Position numbers and translations under genes: made by a program | Notes under the pieces: generated by a model | Databases searched by the model: none | Seen by the model: the letters and a program-made list of their open reading frames with translations, nothing else | What the model was told of the DNA's origin: nothing | Shown here: piece after piece, positions 24,600-33,550 of the stretch | Numbering within the stretch: the first letter of the stretch is position 1 | Layout: every line of letters starts with the position of its first letter | DNA from: Treponema_B putidum | GTDB taxonomy: Bacteria; Spirochaetota; Spirochaetia; Treponematales; Treponemataceae | Length of the DNA: 64,000 nucleotides | Direction: 5' to 3' (one strand) | Assembly (NCBI RefSeq): GCF_007830595.1 | Contig: NZ_VLLD01000015.1

Positions 24600-26408
24600 A
24601 TGAGAGAATATAAACCCGTAAAACTCTTATCAAAAGAAACCGCAAGCAAAATAGCTGCCGGAGAAGTTATCGAACGGCCGGCTTCCGTCGTGCGGGAACT
24701 ATTGGATAACTCGATAGATGCGGGAGCTTCTCAAATAATAGTAGAAATCGAAGAAGGCGGAATAAATAGAATCAGAGTAAGCGATGACGGATGCGGTATG
24801 ACAAAGGAAGACCTGGAGCTTTGTACCCATACTCATTCGACAAGTAAGATAGACCAAGCCGAAGACCTGCTTCACTTGCAAAGTTTAGGCTTTAGAGGTG
24901 AAGCCCTTTCATCGGTACAGGCTGTCAGCTCTCTTGAGATTACCTCTACCCGTGAAGGCCCCGCTGCTTGGAAACTTTCCTTGGGGAAGGTTTTTCCTGC
25001 CCGTTTAAATAAGGGCACAACGGTCGAAGTTAAAAATCTTTTTGAAAACTTCCCTGCCCGTAAGAAATTTTTAAAACGCCCCCAATATGAGGCTTCTCAA
25101 TGCCGTCAAACTTTTATCGAAAAAGCCCTCCCCCACTACAAAATTGAAATGCGTTATATAGCAGACGGAATAAATAAGCTCATTCTTCCGGCTCACTCTT
25201 CCTTAAAAGAACGATGCCTTGCAGCCATGAGCTTTAAGGAACCGGAAGAACTTTTTTACGAGATAAACCAAGAAGGGGACGGCTTTTCTTTTACAGCCGT
25301 TTTAGGAAGCCCCGCAGTTGTCCGCTCAGATAAACGTAATATCTACATCTTTGTAAACGGAAGGCGGATAAACGAGTACGGCCTTGTTCAAGCTATTTGC
25401 TACGGATCGGAAGGCTATTTTCCCAACGGGGGTTTCCCGGCAGCCTTTGTTTTTTTAAATGTAGAACCCGAAAGAGTCGACTTCAATATTCACCCTGCAA
25501 AAAAAGAAGCAAAATTCGAGGACTATAAAGAAATCCATCACAGCCTAAGTTCGACTATAAGCAGCTTTTATAAACAAAAAACCGTTTCCGAGCTTTTGAA
25601 GGAAAGCTATCAGCCGGAATGTACGCCCGATTTGGGTTTTGAAAAAGAAGAATTCGAGGCTGCCGATTTAAACCGAATTTACGAAAAAAATTACCGGCAA
25701 ATCAATACGGAACAATATAGTCCCGGCAATGCAAAACCCTATTGGCCGGCATCCCCGATAAAGCAAATCGGAGCGTCGGCGGCCGGTAATTATCAGCCGG
25801 CGGCCGTTCATGGAGTACAGGCTGTCCCCCATGATGTGCAGGCAGCCCCTCTTGACCTTCCTAAAGCCGACTTTAAATTTTTAGGCCAATTTTGCGGCAC
25901 CTTTATCGCCGTCGAAAAAAACAACGCCCTATATATAATCGACCAGCACGCCGCCCACGAACGCATTCTTTTTGAAGACTTAAAAAAAAGCCTAGGCCCC
26001 TCTCAGGAACTTTTAATTCCATACCGTATCGAAACGGAATCCGAAAAAGATGATGAAATTATAAGACTAAACCTTCAAGAACTTCAAAAAGCCGGCTTTA
26101 AGATGAGCGAAGAAAAAAAAGGGCTTTGGATTATAAGAGCTGTTCCAATAAGGTGGCACGGCACAGAGAAGGACTTAAAAGAAGACCTTGCAGGTGCGGG
26201 AAAGGATCCTTCGGGACTCATGCACCACATTCTTGCAAGCTCGGCCTGCCGTGCAGCCTGTAAGGATGGAGACATAATTGACCCCGTTTCCGCATACAAT
26301 ATTGCAGCCAAAACTTTCGCCCTCCCCGAACCGCTCTGCCCCCACGGCCGCCCACTCTATTTTATAATCGACCGCACCGAACTTTTTAAGCGGATAAAAC
26401 GAACCTAA
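24600..26408 (+). CDS. mutL: DNA mismatch repair protein MutL
   Basis: A 602-residue GHKL ATPase that links mismatch recognition to strand removal. The N-terminal ATPase has IAAGEVIERPASVVRELLDN, DDGCGM and GFRGEALSS. The C-terminal part has the metal-binding endonuclease motif DQHA-x2-E-x4-E at residues 448-459, plus ACKDGD and the CPHGRP motif near the end, so this MutL should nick DNA itself, as in bacteria without MutH. The linker (residues about 340-415) is poorly conserved and contains two 21-bp repeat units at 25809-25850. The ribosome binding site is AAGGAAA before the ATG. Confidence 0.97.
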   Translation: MREYKPVKLLSKETASKIAAGEVIERPASVVRELLDNSIDAGASQIIVEIEEGGINRIRVSDDGCGMTKEDLELCTHTHSTSKIDQAEDLLHLQSLGFRGEALSSVQAVSSLEITSTREGPAAWKLSLGKVFPARLNKGTTVEVKNLFENFPARKKFLKRPQYEASQCRQTFIEKALPHYKIEMRYIADGINKLILPAHSSLKERCLAAMSFKEPEELFYEINQEGDGFSFTAVLGSPAVVRSDKRNIYIFVNGRRINEYGLVQAICYGSEGYFPNGGFPAAFVFLNVEPERVDFNIHPAKKEAKFEDYKEIHHSLSSTISSFYKQKTVSELLKESYQPECTPDLGFEKEEFEAADLNRIYEKNYRQINTEQYSPGNAKPYWPASPIKQIGASAAGNYQPAAVHGVQAVPHDVQAAPLDLPKADFKFLGQFCGTFIAVEKNNALYIIDQHAAHERILFEDLKKSLGPSQELLIPYRIETESEKDDEIIRLNLQELQKAGFKMSEEKKGLWIIRAVPIRWHGTEKDLKEDLAGAGKDPSGLMHHILASSACRAACKDGDIIDPVSAYNIAAKTFALPEPLCPHGRPLYFIIDRTELFKRIKRT

Positions 26409-26432
26409 TCTTGATACACTTAATAAGCCCTC

Positions 26433-26462
26433 TTGACAAAGATTTAGAATATCATGTATAAG
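26433..26462 (+). promoter_or_regulatory. Promoter of the chemoreceptor gene
   Basis: TTGACA and TATAAG are 18 bp apart. The predicted start near 26469 gives an unusually long leader of about 170 nt. I see no flagellar sigma-28 pattern. Confidence 0.55.
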
Positions 26463-26579
26463 GTAATTCATTTCCACATTTAAAAAAATCTTTTTAGGCC
26501 GGTCTTTATATATCAATGATTTGTGAGATTTATTAAAATATACAAGTAAATTTGAGAAAGATCGGTAAACGTAGATAAT

Positions 26580-26603
26580 CCTTTAAAACTGAAGTTTTAG
26601 AGG
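26580..26603 (+). other. Hairpin in the leader of the chemoreceptor gene
   Basis: CCTTTAAAACT and AGTTTTAGAGG pair with one T-G wobble around two bases. It resembles the palindromes at 28780 and 38470 (CTGAAG centre). It ends about 25 bp before the ribosome binding site AAGGAG. Confidence 0.5.
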
Positions 26604-26639
26604 GCTAATAAACAAATTTTATTTTAAGGAGTTATCAAA

Positions 26640-28751
26640 ATGGCAAAAAAAAGCGTATTTTCAAAACGATTTTCAATGAAAAAGAAGCTGGTTATAATCT
26701 TCGGTTTGTTAATTATGGCAGCAGGATTTGTAGAGGGCATTTTTGCTATACACACAGCTCGTAAGGCGGTAACGGAAAAGGTCGAAACACATCTGATTGA
26801 CAAGGCAAAAGACACGGCAGAAATTGTCGATGGGCGTATTTCAACATTCCTTCAACTTCTTGAGGGCATCGCAAAAGAGCCGATTTTAAAAGACCCGACA
26901 GTATCCTATCATGAAAAGGTAGATTATTTGCAAAGTGAGACTGATTCTAATGAAAAAATCGAACAGCTTAACTTATACGGACTTTCCGGTGTGCGTACGG
27001 ACGGCGATGGAACAGTCGTAGATGTGCATGACAGAGATTGGTTTAAGGCAGCATCTGCAGGTAATAAATTTATTTCAGAGCCCATCCTTTCCCGGTCTTT
27101 AAATAAAGTCGTCATTATATTTGCACTCCCATTGTATGATAATAACAAAAACAAGCTCGGTGTATTAAACTGCGTTGTCGATGCAAAGCACCTTTCAAAT
27201 ATTATTTCCGATATTGTCGTCGGTAAAACGGGCTTCTGCTATATTTTGGGACTTACAGGAACTACCATTGCAACAAAAGACTTTGAAATTGTTGAAAGAA
27301 TGGAAAATGTCGAGCATGAGGCAAAGAGCAATCCCAAATTTACCTCTCTTGCTGCTTTTACAAAAGTGGCTGTAAAAAACAATAAGCCGTCAGTAGAGTT
27401 TTATGAATACAACGGCATACGTAAGATATCCTCATATGCAAAGATGAAAACAACCGGCTGGACAGTTATAATTAATGCACCCGTAAATGAATTTATGGGA
27501 ACGGTAAACACCTTACGCACTTCACTGATTGGCATCGGTATAATAATTTTTCTGGCTGCTCAGTTAATTGCCTTTTTTATAGCCCGCACCATAGTAAGCC
27601 CGATTAGAATAGCAGTTTCGGCCTTACAAAATATTTCGCAAGGTGAAGGAGACTTGACCGCTTGTCTTCCTATACGAGGTAACGATGAGATTACGGACTT
27701 ATCCGAATATTTTAATAAAACTATTTCAAAGATAGGCTCGTCTATCAAAACCGTCGGAGCAAGCAGTGAAGAAATGACAAACATAGGCAGCGAGCTTGCC
27801 TCGAACATGACCGAAACCGCCAGTGCCGTGCATCAGATAAGTGCGAACATAGAAAGTGTAAAACAACAGGCCTTGACTCAGGCCGCAAGCGTTACCAAAA
27901 CGGCATCAACAATCGGAGAGATTATACGCACTATAAATCAGCTTAACGGAAGTATCGAAAATCAGGCGGCGAGTGTTGCACAATCTTCTTCAGCGATCGA
28001 GCAGATGGTCGGGAACATAACTTCCATCACACAGACTCTCAGCAAAACCGATGATGTCATAAAAACCCTTGCAGATGCTACTGCCGACGGTAAAGAAACA
28101 ATAGTTAATTCAAACTCAGTTACACAAAAGATAGCTGAAGAATCCGGCAGTCTTTTGGAAGCCTCAAGCGTTATTCAGCACATTGCAAGTCAGACAAACC
28201 TCTTGGCGATGAATGCTGCAATAGAAGCAGCCCACGCAGGCGAAGCAGGTAAAGGATTTGCCGTTGTGGCAGATGAAATCCGAAAACTTGCAGAAGAGTC
28301 CAGTATTCAGGGAAAAAATATTACCTCCACCCTCAAAATTCTTTCAGGCGAGATTGAAACTCTTTCAACCTCTTCAAAAACAGTAGAGGAGAAGTTCAAC
28401 ACTATTTTTGCTCTTTCGGAACAAGTAAAAACAATGAGCCAAAATCTAACTAACGCTATGCGTGAACAGGAGAACGGCAGCAAGGAAGTGTTGTCGGCAA
28501 TACGTGATATAAACATGGTAACCAATCAGGTAAACGACGGTTCCGCCGAGATGCTGAGAGGCGGAGAAAATGTAGCCCAAGAAATGCAAAAACTTGATGA
28601 GCTTACCCGCATAATTACCGACAGTATGAACGAAATGGCTTCCGGTGCCGTACAAATCAGCAATGCCGTACAGGAAGTAAATGATATCAGTCAAAAGAAT
28701 AAGGCCAGCATTCAAAACCTTGCAGAAGAAGTTGGAAAATTTAAAGTGTAG
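26640..28751 (+). CDS. Methyl-accepting chemotaxis protein with Cache sensor
   Basis: A 703-residue inner-membrane chemoreceptor. TM1 is at about residues 17-38. The periplasmic part (about 40-290) looks like a double Cache domain, with VHDRDWFKAASAGNKFISEPI and VGKTGFCYILG. TM2 is at about 294-318. A HAMP linker follows, and then the cytoplasmic signalling hairpin whose tip, QTNLLAMNAAIEAAHAGEAG, lies near residues 518-537. It passes ligand binding to CheA-CheW. It is monocistronic, with a long leader and a strong hairpin after it. The ligand cannot be told from sequence; many dCache domains bind amino acids. Confidence 0.95.
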   Translation: MAKKSVFSKRFSMKKKLVIIFGLLIMAAGFVEGIFAIHTARKAVTEKVETHLIDKAKDTAEIVDGRISTFLQLLEGIAKEPILKDPTVSYHEKVDYLQSETDSNEKIEQLNLYGLSGVRTDGDGTVVDVHDRDWFKAASAGNKFISEPILSRSLNKVVIIFALPLYDNNKNKLGVLNCVVDAKHLSNIISDIVVGKTGFCYILGLTGTTIATKDFEIVERMENVEHEAKSNPKFTSLAAFTKVAVKNNKPSVEFYEYNGIRKISSYAKMKTTGWTVIINAPVNEFMGTVNTLRTSLIGIGIIIFLAAQLIAFFIARTIVSPIRIAVSALQNISQGEGDLTACLPIRGNDEITDLSEYFNKTISKIGSSIKTVGASSEEMTNIGSELASNMTETASAVHQISANIESVKQQALTQAASVTKTASTIGEIIRTINQLNGSIENQAASVAQSSSAIEQMVGNITSITQTLSKTDDVIKTLADATADGKETIVNSNSVTQKIAEESGSLLEASSVIQHIASQTNLLAMNAAIEAAHAGEAGKGFAVVADEIRKLAEESSIQGKNITSTLKILSGEIETLSTSSKTVEEKFNTIFALSEQVKTMSQNLTNAMREQENGSKEVLSAIRDINMVTNQVNDGSAEMLRGGENVAQEMQKLDELTRIITDSMNEMASGAVQISNAVQEVNDISQKNKASIQNLAEEVGKFKV

Positions 28752-28779
28752 GCCTTTTACAAGATTTGAGTAAACCTCT

Positions 28780-28820
28780 AGGTAAACCTCTAAAAACTTC
28801 GGTTTTTTAGAGGTTTACCT
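28780..28820. terminator. 18-bp stem with UUCG loop between convergent genes
   Basis: AGGTAAACCTCTAAAAAC pairs with its complement (one bulged T) around a TTCG tetraloop closed by C-G, an extra-stable loop type. It lies between the chemoreceptor gene and the convergent hybrid kinase gene and probably ends both transcripts, although neither side has a long T run. Confidence 0.7.
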
Positions 28821-28824
28821 TAGA

Positions 28825-30861
28825 TTAAATTTGCGATTTATAATGCTTTTTGACCATTTCAAAGAGCTGCTTTTTGTTAAAGGGCTTTTTTATTATATCG
28901 TTTAATCCCATAGATTCGCATAGGCTTCTTTCATTGTCTTGTGAGCCTGCCGTACATGCAATAATAGGTTTTAAATACCTTTTATTACGCAAAATTTGTG
29001 TAGCTTCATATCCGTTGATGCCCGGCATCTGGATGTCCATAAAGATAATATCAAAGTCTTCGCTTGATGCCATATCTATAGCATGTTCACCGTCATTTGC
29101 CGTATCTACTGTACAGTTGGCTTTTTCCAAAATAAGCTTTAATAATTTTTGATTTACGGGATGGTCGTCGACAACTAAAACCTTACAGCCGGAAAAGTCA
29201 TCTTCATCCGAAGTATGTGAGGTTTCAGGCCTTTGACTTTTCTCCCCTGCTTCAAGGGGCTCAAGCTCCGAAATGTCGTCTTTTCCTAAAGTTATTGCTG
29301 ATTTACGATAGAGTTCGTTTAGCAGATGAAAAACAATTCTTATCTTTACAGGTTTGTAAAGATATCCGTCAAACCATTCCAAAAGTTTCATCTTTGCGTC
29401 CTGTCCGAGGCTGCCTTCGGGAATCATCAAAAAGAGTTTTGAGCCTGAAAGATGTTCGTCATTGTGAATTTCCGCTCCCAGCCGCCATCCGTCCATTTTC
29501 GGCATAACCATATCTATGAATACCACATTGAAAGGGGTTTTATGTTCGGCTGCCGTTTTCATAATTTCGATTGCCTGCTCACCGGAGCTTACCAAGTTTA
29601 TATCTTCAAAACCGAATTTAAAAAGCATTCTCTTTAAAATCGAGCGGGTTTGCGAATTATCATCGACTATTAAAAATCTGGTATTCTTGTCAAGTAATAT
29701 ATTTTCATGGGGAGCTTTTTTCTTTGAAGGTATCAAGGGAATCTTAAACCAAAAGACCGAACCGGCGGGAATATTATCTTTTATTCCTATTTTGCCCTTC
29801 ATCATAGTTATAATATTTTTAGAAATTGCCAAGCCTAATCCCGTACCTCCGTACTTTCTATTGATAGAGGCATTTCCTTGATAAAAAGAATTGAATATTT
29901 TCGATTTTTGTTCTGCATCTACTCCTATTCCCGTATCTGCAACTTCAAAAAGAATGGAGAGCCGTTTTTCCTTATCGGTATTGTTTGGGTTGCCTTCAAG
30001 AACAACCTTTACCGAAACCGAAACATAACCTTTTTCAGTAAATTTAACTGCATTTTTTACGAAGTTTAAAAGAACCTGCTGCAGCCTTGACGGATCGCCG
30101 TATATAAAATCGGGTATCTTATCGCTTATGTCTACTACGATTTCCAGCCCTTTTTTGTGGGCTTCCATCGAAATTAAATCTACGGTTTGTTCAACAGAGT
30201 CGGTCAGATTAAAAACCGTTTTTTCCATTGTCATATTTCCGCTTTCAAGTTTTGAAAAATCCAAAATATCGTTTACGAGTGCAAGCAAAACTTCAGCACT
30301 AAAATTGACTTGGCGGGTATATTCACTTTGTTCCTCATCTAGGTTTGTATCTTTTATAAGCTCCATCATGCCTATTATAGTCTGGATAGGGGTTCTTATT
30401 TCATGGCTTACATTGGCTAAAAAAAGGCTCCTCATACTGTTTGCTTTTTCGGCATCCTGTTTTGCAATTATCAAAAATTGTTCTTTTAGTTTTTGTTTGG
30501 TAATGTCATCGATAGTTACAAAAAAAGTGCCGTCATCTTGTTGATTAAAGCTGAACTTTAAAGTAGTTTTATCGGAAAGGCTTGAAGGACTATCGAATTT
30601 GGCCTCAAAATCTGCTGTTTTGGAATTGTTTTTTATAAATACTGAAAGCCGGATATAGTCCTCTTCAGATAAAACTTTTTTTAAATAATCGTATATTTGT
30701 ACCTTTGTATTTTTAATCAAGTAGTCGGGTAAAAGTCTTTCGGCTTCAGGGCTCCAAAACAAAGGAATATACTCAGACGAAAAAATTATATAGGCTATGT
30801 TTGATGAGGTTAAATATTTTCCCAACCGAAAATTTGAAATACTTTTATTAAAGAGAGGCAC
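28825..30861 (-). CDS. Hybrid sensor histidine kinase with two receiver domains
   Basis: A 678-residue cytoplasmic kinase with no membrane segment. Residues 1-110 look like a PAS-type sensor. The HisKA domain has SHEIRTPIQTIIGMMEL with the phospho-acceptor His near residue 152. The ATPase domain follows (FVKNAVKFTEKG, DTGIGVDAEQKSKIFNSF, GGTGLGLAISK). Two receivers come next: FLIVDDN...FIDMVMP...LYKPVK (about 390-505) and VLVVDDHPVN...FMDIQMPGINGYE...KKPF (about 555-672). No HPt domain is fused. The start is a GTG overlapping the upstream gene by 14 bp, with GGAGGA upstream. Confidence 0.93.
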   Translation of the reverse strand: MPLFNKSISNFRLGKYLTSSNIAYIIFSSEYIPLFWSPEAERLLPDYLIKNTKVQIYDYLKKVLSEEDYIRLSVFIKNNSKTADFEAKFDSPSSLSDKTTLKFSFNQQDDGTFFVTIDDITKQKLKEQFLIIAKQDAEKANSMRSLFLANVSHEIRTPIQTIIGMMELIKDTNLDEEQSEYTRQVNFSAEVLLALVNDILDFSKLESGNMTMEKTVFNLTDSVEQTVDLISMEAHKKGLEIVVDISDKIPDFIYGDPSRLQQVLLNFVKNAVKFTEKGYVSVSVKVVLEGNPNNTDKEKRLSILFEVADTGIGVDAEQKSKIFNSFYQGNASINRKYGGTGLGLAISKNIITMMKGKIGIKDNIPAGSVFWFKIPLIPSKKKAPHENILLDKNTRFLIVDDNSQTRSILKRMLFKFGFEDINLVSSGEQAIEIMKTAAEHKTPFNVVFIDMVMPKMDGWRLGAEIHNDEHLSGSKLFLMIPEGSLGQDAKMKLLEWFDGYLYKPVKIRIVFHLLNELYRKSAITLGKDDISELEPLEAGEKSQRPETSHTSDEDDFSGCKVLVVDDHPVNQKLLKLILEKANCTVDTANDGEHAIDMASSEDFDIIFMDIQMPGINGYEATQILRNKRYLKPIIACTAGSQDNERSLCESMGLNDIIKKPFNKKQLFEMVKKHYKSQI

Positions 30862-32062
30862 CTAAGACTTCCTCCATCTTGCGTAAAACCGTTTCTTTTT
30901 TTATAGGTTTTAGTATGTATCTTTTAGCCCCTTTTTCCAGGGCCTTAATAACCGTATCTCTCTGAGTTACGGAAGACAGAATAACAAAAGGCACTGTTAT
31001 GCCTTTCTTTTTTGCTTCAATTAAAACATCGATGCCGCTCATTCCGGGCATAATCATATCCAAAAAAATAACATCATAAGCGTCATTTTGTATTTTATTT
31101 AAAAAATCTTCTCCGTTTTCAAATAGAGCTACTTCGGCATTTAAGCCCGAAAAAATAGCCGTCATCATTTTACGGACTACTAAATCATCGTCTACTACAG
31201 CTATGGAAAGACTTTCGGCCGTGTCTAGTTTAAAACGGGTTTCAAGATTGCCTATGTTTTCATTGCGCTCATTATCGGCATTAAGCATTGTTTGAGCTAC
31301 AGCTCTCTTATCCTCGCTTGTCTGTAAAAGAGCCGAAAGGGCTTGAGCGAGACTTCCTACAACTTCAATCATATTATAGTCGGGATTTTGCGAAAAGAAG
31401 TCTTTTACAAATTGATTTAAGGTAAGAAGTTTTACATTTTTAGGAGAAACTACCTTTACAGCTAGGATATTATCTATCAAATATTCCAAGTTAGCGGTAT
31501 CGGCATAGGTTAAATTTAAATCTGTCAATATAATTAAAATTTTAGCTTCGGTAAGTTTATAGGACTCGATGAGTTCTATAATCCTAAATTGAAGGAGCTC
31601 AAGTTTATCTCTGTTAAGGCCTTGCGCCAATTCTATAAATATAACATCCTCATTTACCCGCGTTTCCAAGATACAGGGTGTGGGATCTATGGGAAATGTT
31701 GTTCCTAAAATTATGCCTATTGAGGATAAAAGTTCATCAACTCTTACAGGCTTTGAAATTACCTTTTTTACTCCGTATGAGGCCAATAAAGCTATGTCAA
31801 CTTTGGCTATTTTTCTTCCCAATACTATTGACGGTATTCCTGCAAGGGTTGGAGCTTTTTGTTTTTCTGCAAAAAAATTAAACAAGACATCTCTGCTGAA
31901 ACTATAGTCTATTATTATAAGCATTACAGGCTGCTGCTTCATAATATTCATGGCTTCTATGACTGTTTCAACATATATTACAAAAATACCTACTTCTTGT
32001 AATTTTTTTGTAATATAATAGCGTAAAGTAGGGGCTATCCCTATCAATAAAACTTGTTTCAT
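30848..32062 (-). CDS. Receiver - STAS-like - receiver regulator
   Basis: A 404-residue protein. Residues 1-120 form a divergent receiver (VLLIGIAP, IIIDYSF, ISKPVRVDEL) lacking the usual paired acidic residues at its start. Residues about 130-250 look like a STAS-type fold (VIFIELAQGLNRDKL, AKILIILTDLNLTYADTANLEYL). Residues 290-404 form a canonical receiver (AVVDDD, FLDMIMPGMSG, LKPIKKE). It overlaps the hybrid kinase gene and is probably its partner. The start is ATG 32062, because the -10 box ends six bases before it; the frame extends further upstream, but only across the promoter. Confidence 0.85.
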   Translation of the reverse strand: MKQVLLIGIAPTLRYYITKKLQEVGIFVIYVETVIEAMNIMKQQPVMLIIIDYSFSRDVLFNFFAEKQKAPTLAGIPSIVLGRKIAKVDIALLASYGVKKVISKPVRVDELLSSIGIILGTTFPIDPTPCILETRVNEDVIFIELAQGLNRDKLELLQFRIIELIESYKLTEAKILIILTDLNLTYADTANLEYLIDNILAVKVVSPKNVKLLTLNQFVKDFFSQNPDYNMIEVVGSLAQALSALLQTSEDKRAVAQTMLNADNERNENIGNLETRFKLDTAESLSIAVVDDDLVVRKMMTAIFSGLNAEVALFENGEDFLNKIQNDAYDVIFLDMIMPGMSGIDVLIEAKKKGITVPFVILSSVTQRDTVIKALEKGAKRYILKPIKKETVLRKMEEVLGASL

Positions 32063-32068
32063 GCTATC

Positions 32069-32097
32069 ATTATACCATATTAGAACAATATTATCTA
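32069..32097 (-). promoter_or_regulatory. Promoter of the receiver protein-kinase operon
   Basis: TAGATA and a perfect TATAAT on the minus strand are 17 bp apart. The -10 box ends 6 bp before the ATG at 32062. No Shine-Dalgarno sequence lies between, so the message is probably leaderless. Confidence 0.65.
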
Positions 32098-32118
32098 GTT
32101 GTAAATTTGGAGGAATAA

Positions 32119-32673
32119 ATGAAAAAAGCTTTTTTATTTTTAGCAAACGGATTTGAAGATGTTGAAGCCCTTACACCTATAGATTATTTAAGAAGAGCCG
32201 GAATAAATTTGATTACGGTTGGTGTTGAAGGCAAAATCGTAATTTCATCTCATAAGGTTCCTATAACCTGCGATATTGTGTTGGAAGAAGCCTTGCAGAT
32301 GGATGGCGATTTGATTGCCGTAATCCTTCCAGGCGGCCTTCCTAACAGCAGTACTCTTGCCGGAACGGAAGCCGTTAAAGATTTTGCAAAAAAGACTCTT
32401 GCAAGCGGAGGAATCGTCGCTGCAATCTGTGCGGCTCCTGCCCTTGCTCTAGGTTCTTGGGGTTTGTTGGAAGGAAAGAACTATACCTGCTATCCCGGTA
32501 TGGGGCAGGATTTGAGTACAAAACCAAAGGCCGGCGAAAGGGTTATAAGAGACGGAAATATAATAACGGCCTGTGCAGCAGGAGCTGCAGAAGAATTTGC
32601 CTTTGCAATTGTAGAAGCTATTTGTGGAAAAACCGCATTAAATAAACTTAAAGCCGAGGTGGTAGCGCGATAA
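32119..32673 (+). CDS. DJ-1/PfpI family protein
   Basis: A 184-residue protein of the DJ-1/ThiJ class I glutamine amidotransferase-like fold. The family cysteine is Cys104 in the nucleophile-elbow block IVAAICAAPALAL, with a matching N-terminal acidic site (GFEDVEA, residues 11-17) and the PGGLPNS loop near residue 71. Members act as redox-sensitive chaperones or deglycases; the exact activity here is not visible. TTGGAGGAATAA gives a strong ribosome binding site. Its stop overlaps the next start (TAATG). Confidence 0.93.
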   Translation: MKKAFLFLANGFEDVEALTPIDYLRRAGINLITVGVEGKIVISSHKVPITCDIVLEEALQMDGDLIAVILPGGLPNSSTLAGTEAVKDFAKKTLASGGIVAAICAAPALALGSWGLLEGKNYTCYPGMGQDLSTKPKAGERVIRDGNIITACAAGAAEEFAFAIVEAICGKTALNKLKAEVVAR

Positions 32674-33434
32674 TGGAAAAACTTTCAGATTGGTTTGAAA
32701 ACGAAACGTTTTGGGCTGAATATGCTCCGATTATGTTTGACACGCAAAGGTGGGCTGAAGCTCCTGCCGTTGCGGAATCCGTTTTAAGGATAATCGGCGT
32801 TCCTGTAGATAATGCCGGAATTTCAATCTTGGATGCAGGCTGCGGCCCCGGAAGGATTGCCATTGAGCTTGCAATACGCAAGGCCCGTGTTACAGGCATC
32901 GATTTAATCCGCCCCTTCTTAAATGCAGCTATGGATTCTGCTCAAGATGAAAATGTAGAAATAGAGCTGATTCAGGGAGACTTGCGCAAATTCGTCCGGC
33001 CTGAAGCCTTTGATGCGGCTATAAGTATGTATACGAGTTTCGGGTATTGCAGCACAATCGAAGAAGATATGCAAATCCTAAAAAACATAGCCCAATCCAT
33101 AAAACCGAACGGCTGGTTCATTCTCGAAATGACGGGACGTGAAATTGCTGTGCGGGATTTTACCGAAGGTGAATGGTTTGAACGGGGCGGTTTTACCGTC
33201 TTAACCGAATATTCCGTCGAAGGAGCTTGGGAAGGTTTACGTTCCCGCTGGATACTTTATGATGAGCAGGGCAGAAAGGCAGACCACACCTATGTCCAGC
33301 GCCTTTATTCTGCCGTCGAGTTAAAAAGACTGATGCTTGCAGCAGGCTTTTCTTCGGTAGAAATATACGGAGACTTCGATTTTTCGCCCTATAATGAAAA
33401 GGCAAGAACGATGGTGCTCATAGCGAGAAAGTAG
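32673..33434 (+). CDS. Class I SAM-dependent methyltransferase
   Basis: A 253-residue cytoplasmic methyltransferase. Motif I LDAGCGPGR is at residues 51-59 and the acidic end of the next strand is GIDLI. Motif II/III appears as FDAAISMYTSFGYC, followed by NGWFILEMTGRE. The substrate is unknown. It is translationally coupled to the DJ-1 gene by a TAATG overlap, so the two may act together on damaged metabolites or proteins; that link is inference from position only. Confidence 0.88.
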   Translation: MEKLSDWFENETFWAEYAPIMFDTQRWAEAPAVAESVLRIIGVPVDNAGISILDAGCGPGRIAIELAIRKARVTGIDLIRPFLNAAMDSAQDENVEIELIQGDLRKFVRPEAFDAAISMYTSFGYCSTIEEDMQILKNIAQSIKPNGWFILEMTGREIAVRDFTEGEWFERGGFTVLTEYSVEGAWEGLRSRWILYDEQGRKADHTYVQRLYSAVELKRLMLAAGFSSVEIYGDFDFSPYNEKARTMVLIARK

Positions 33435-33515
33435 CTTAATTTCTTTTTCATAGAAATAGTTTTTTAATTTAAATCTCTTTATCCCTGTGTCAGTTTATGA
33501 CAGTTTATAGTGCTA

Positions 33516-33544
33516 TTGTCAAGAAACAAATAAAGGGTTACAAT
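33516..33544 (+). promoter_or_regulatory. Promoter of the coiled-coil/topoisomerase operon
   Basis: TTGTCA and TACAAT are 17 bp apart. The -10 box ends 6 bp before the ATG at 33551, predicting a leaderless message. Confidence 0.7.
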
Positions 33545-33550
33545 AGAAGA

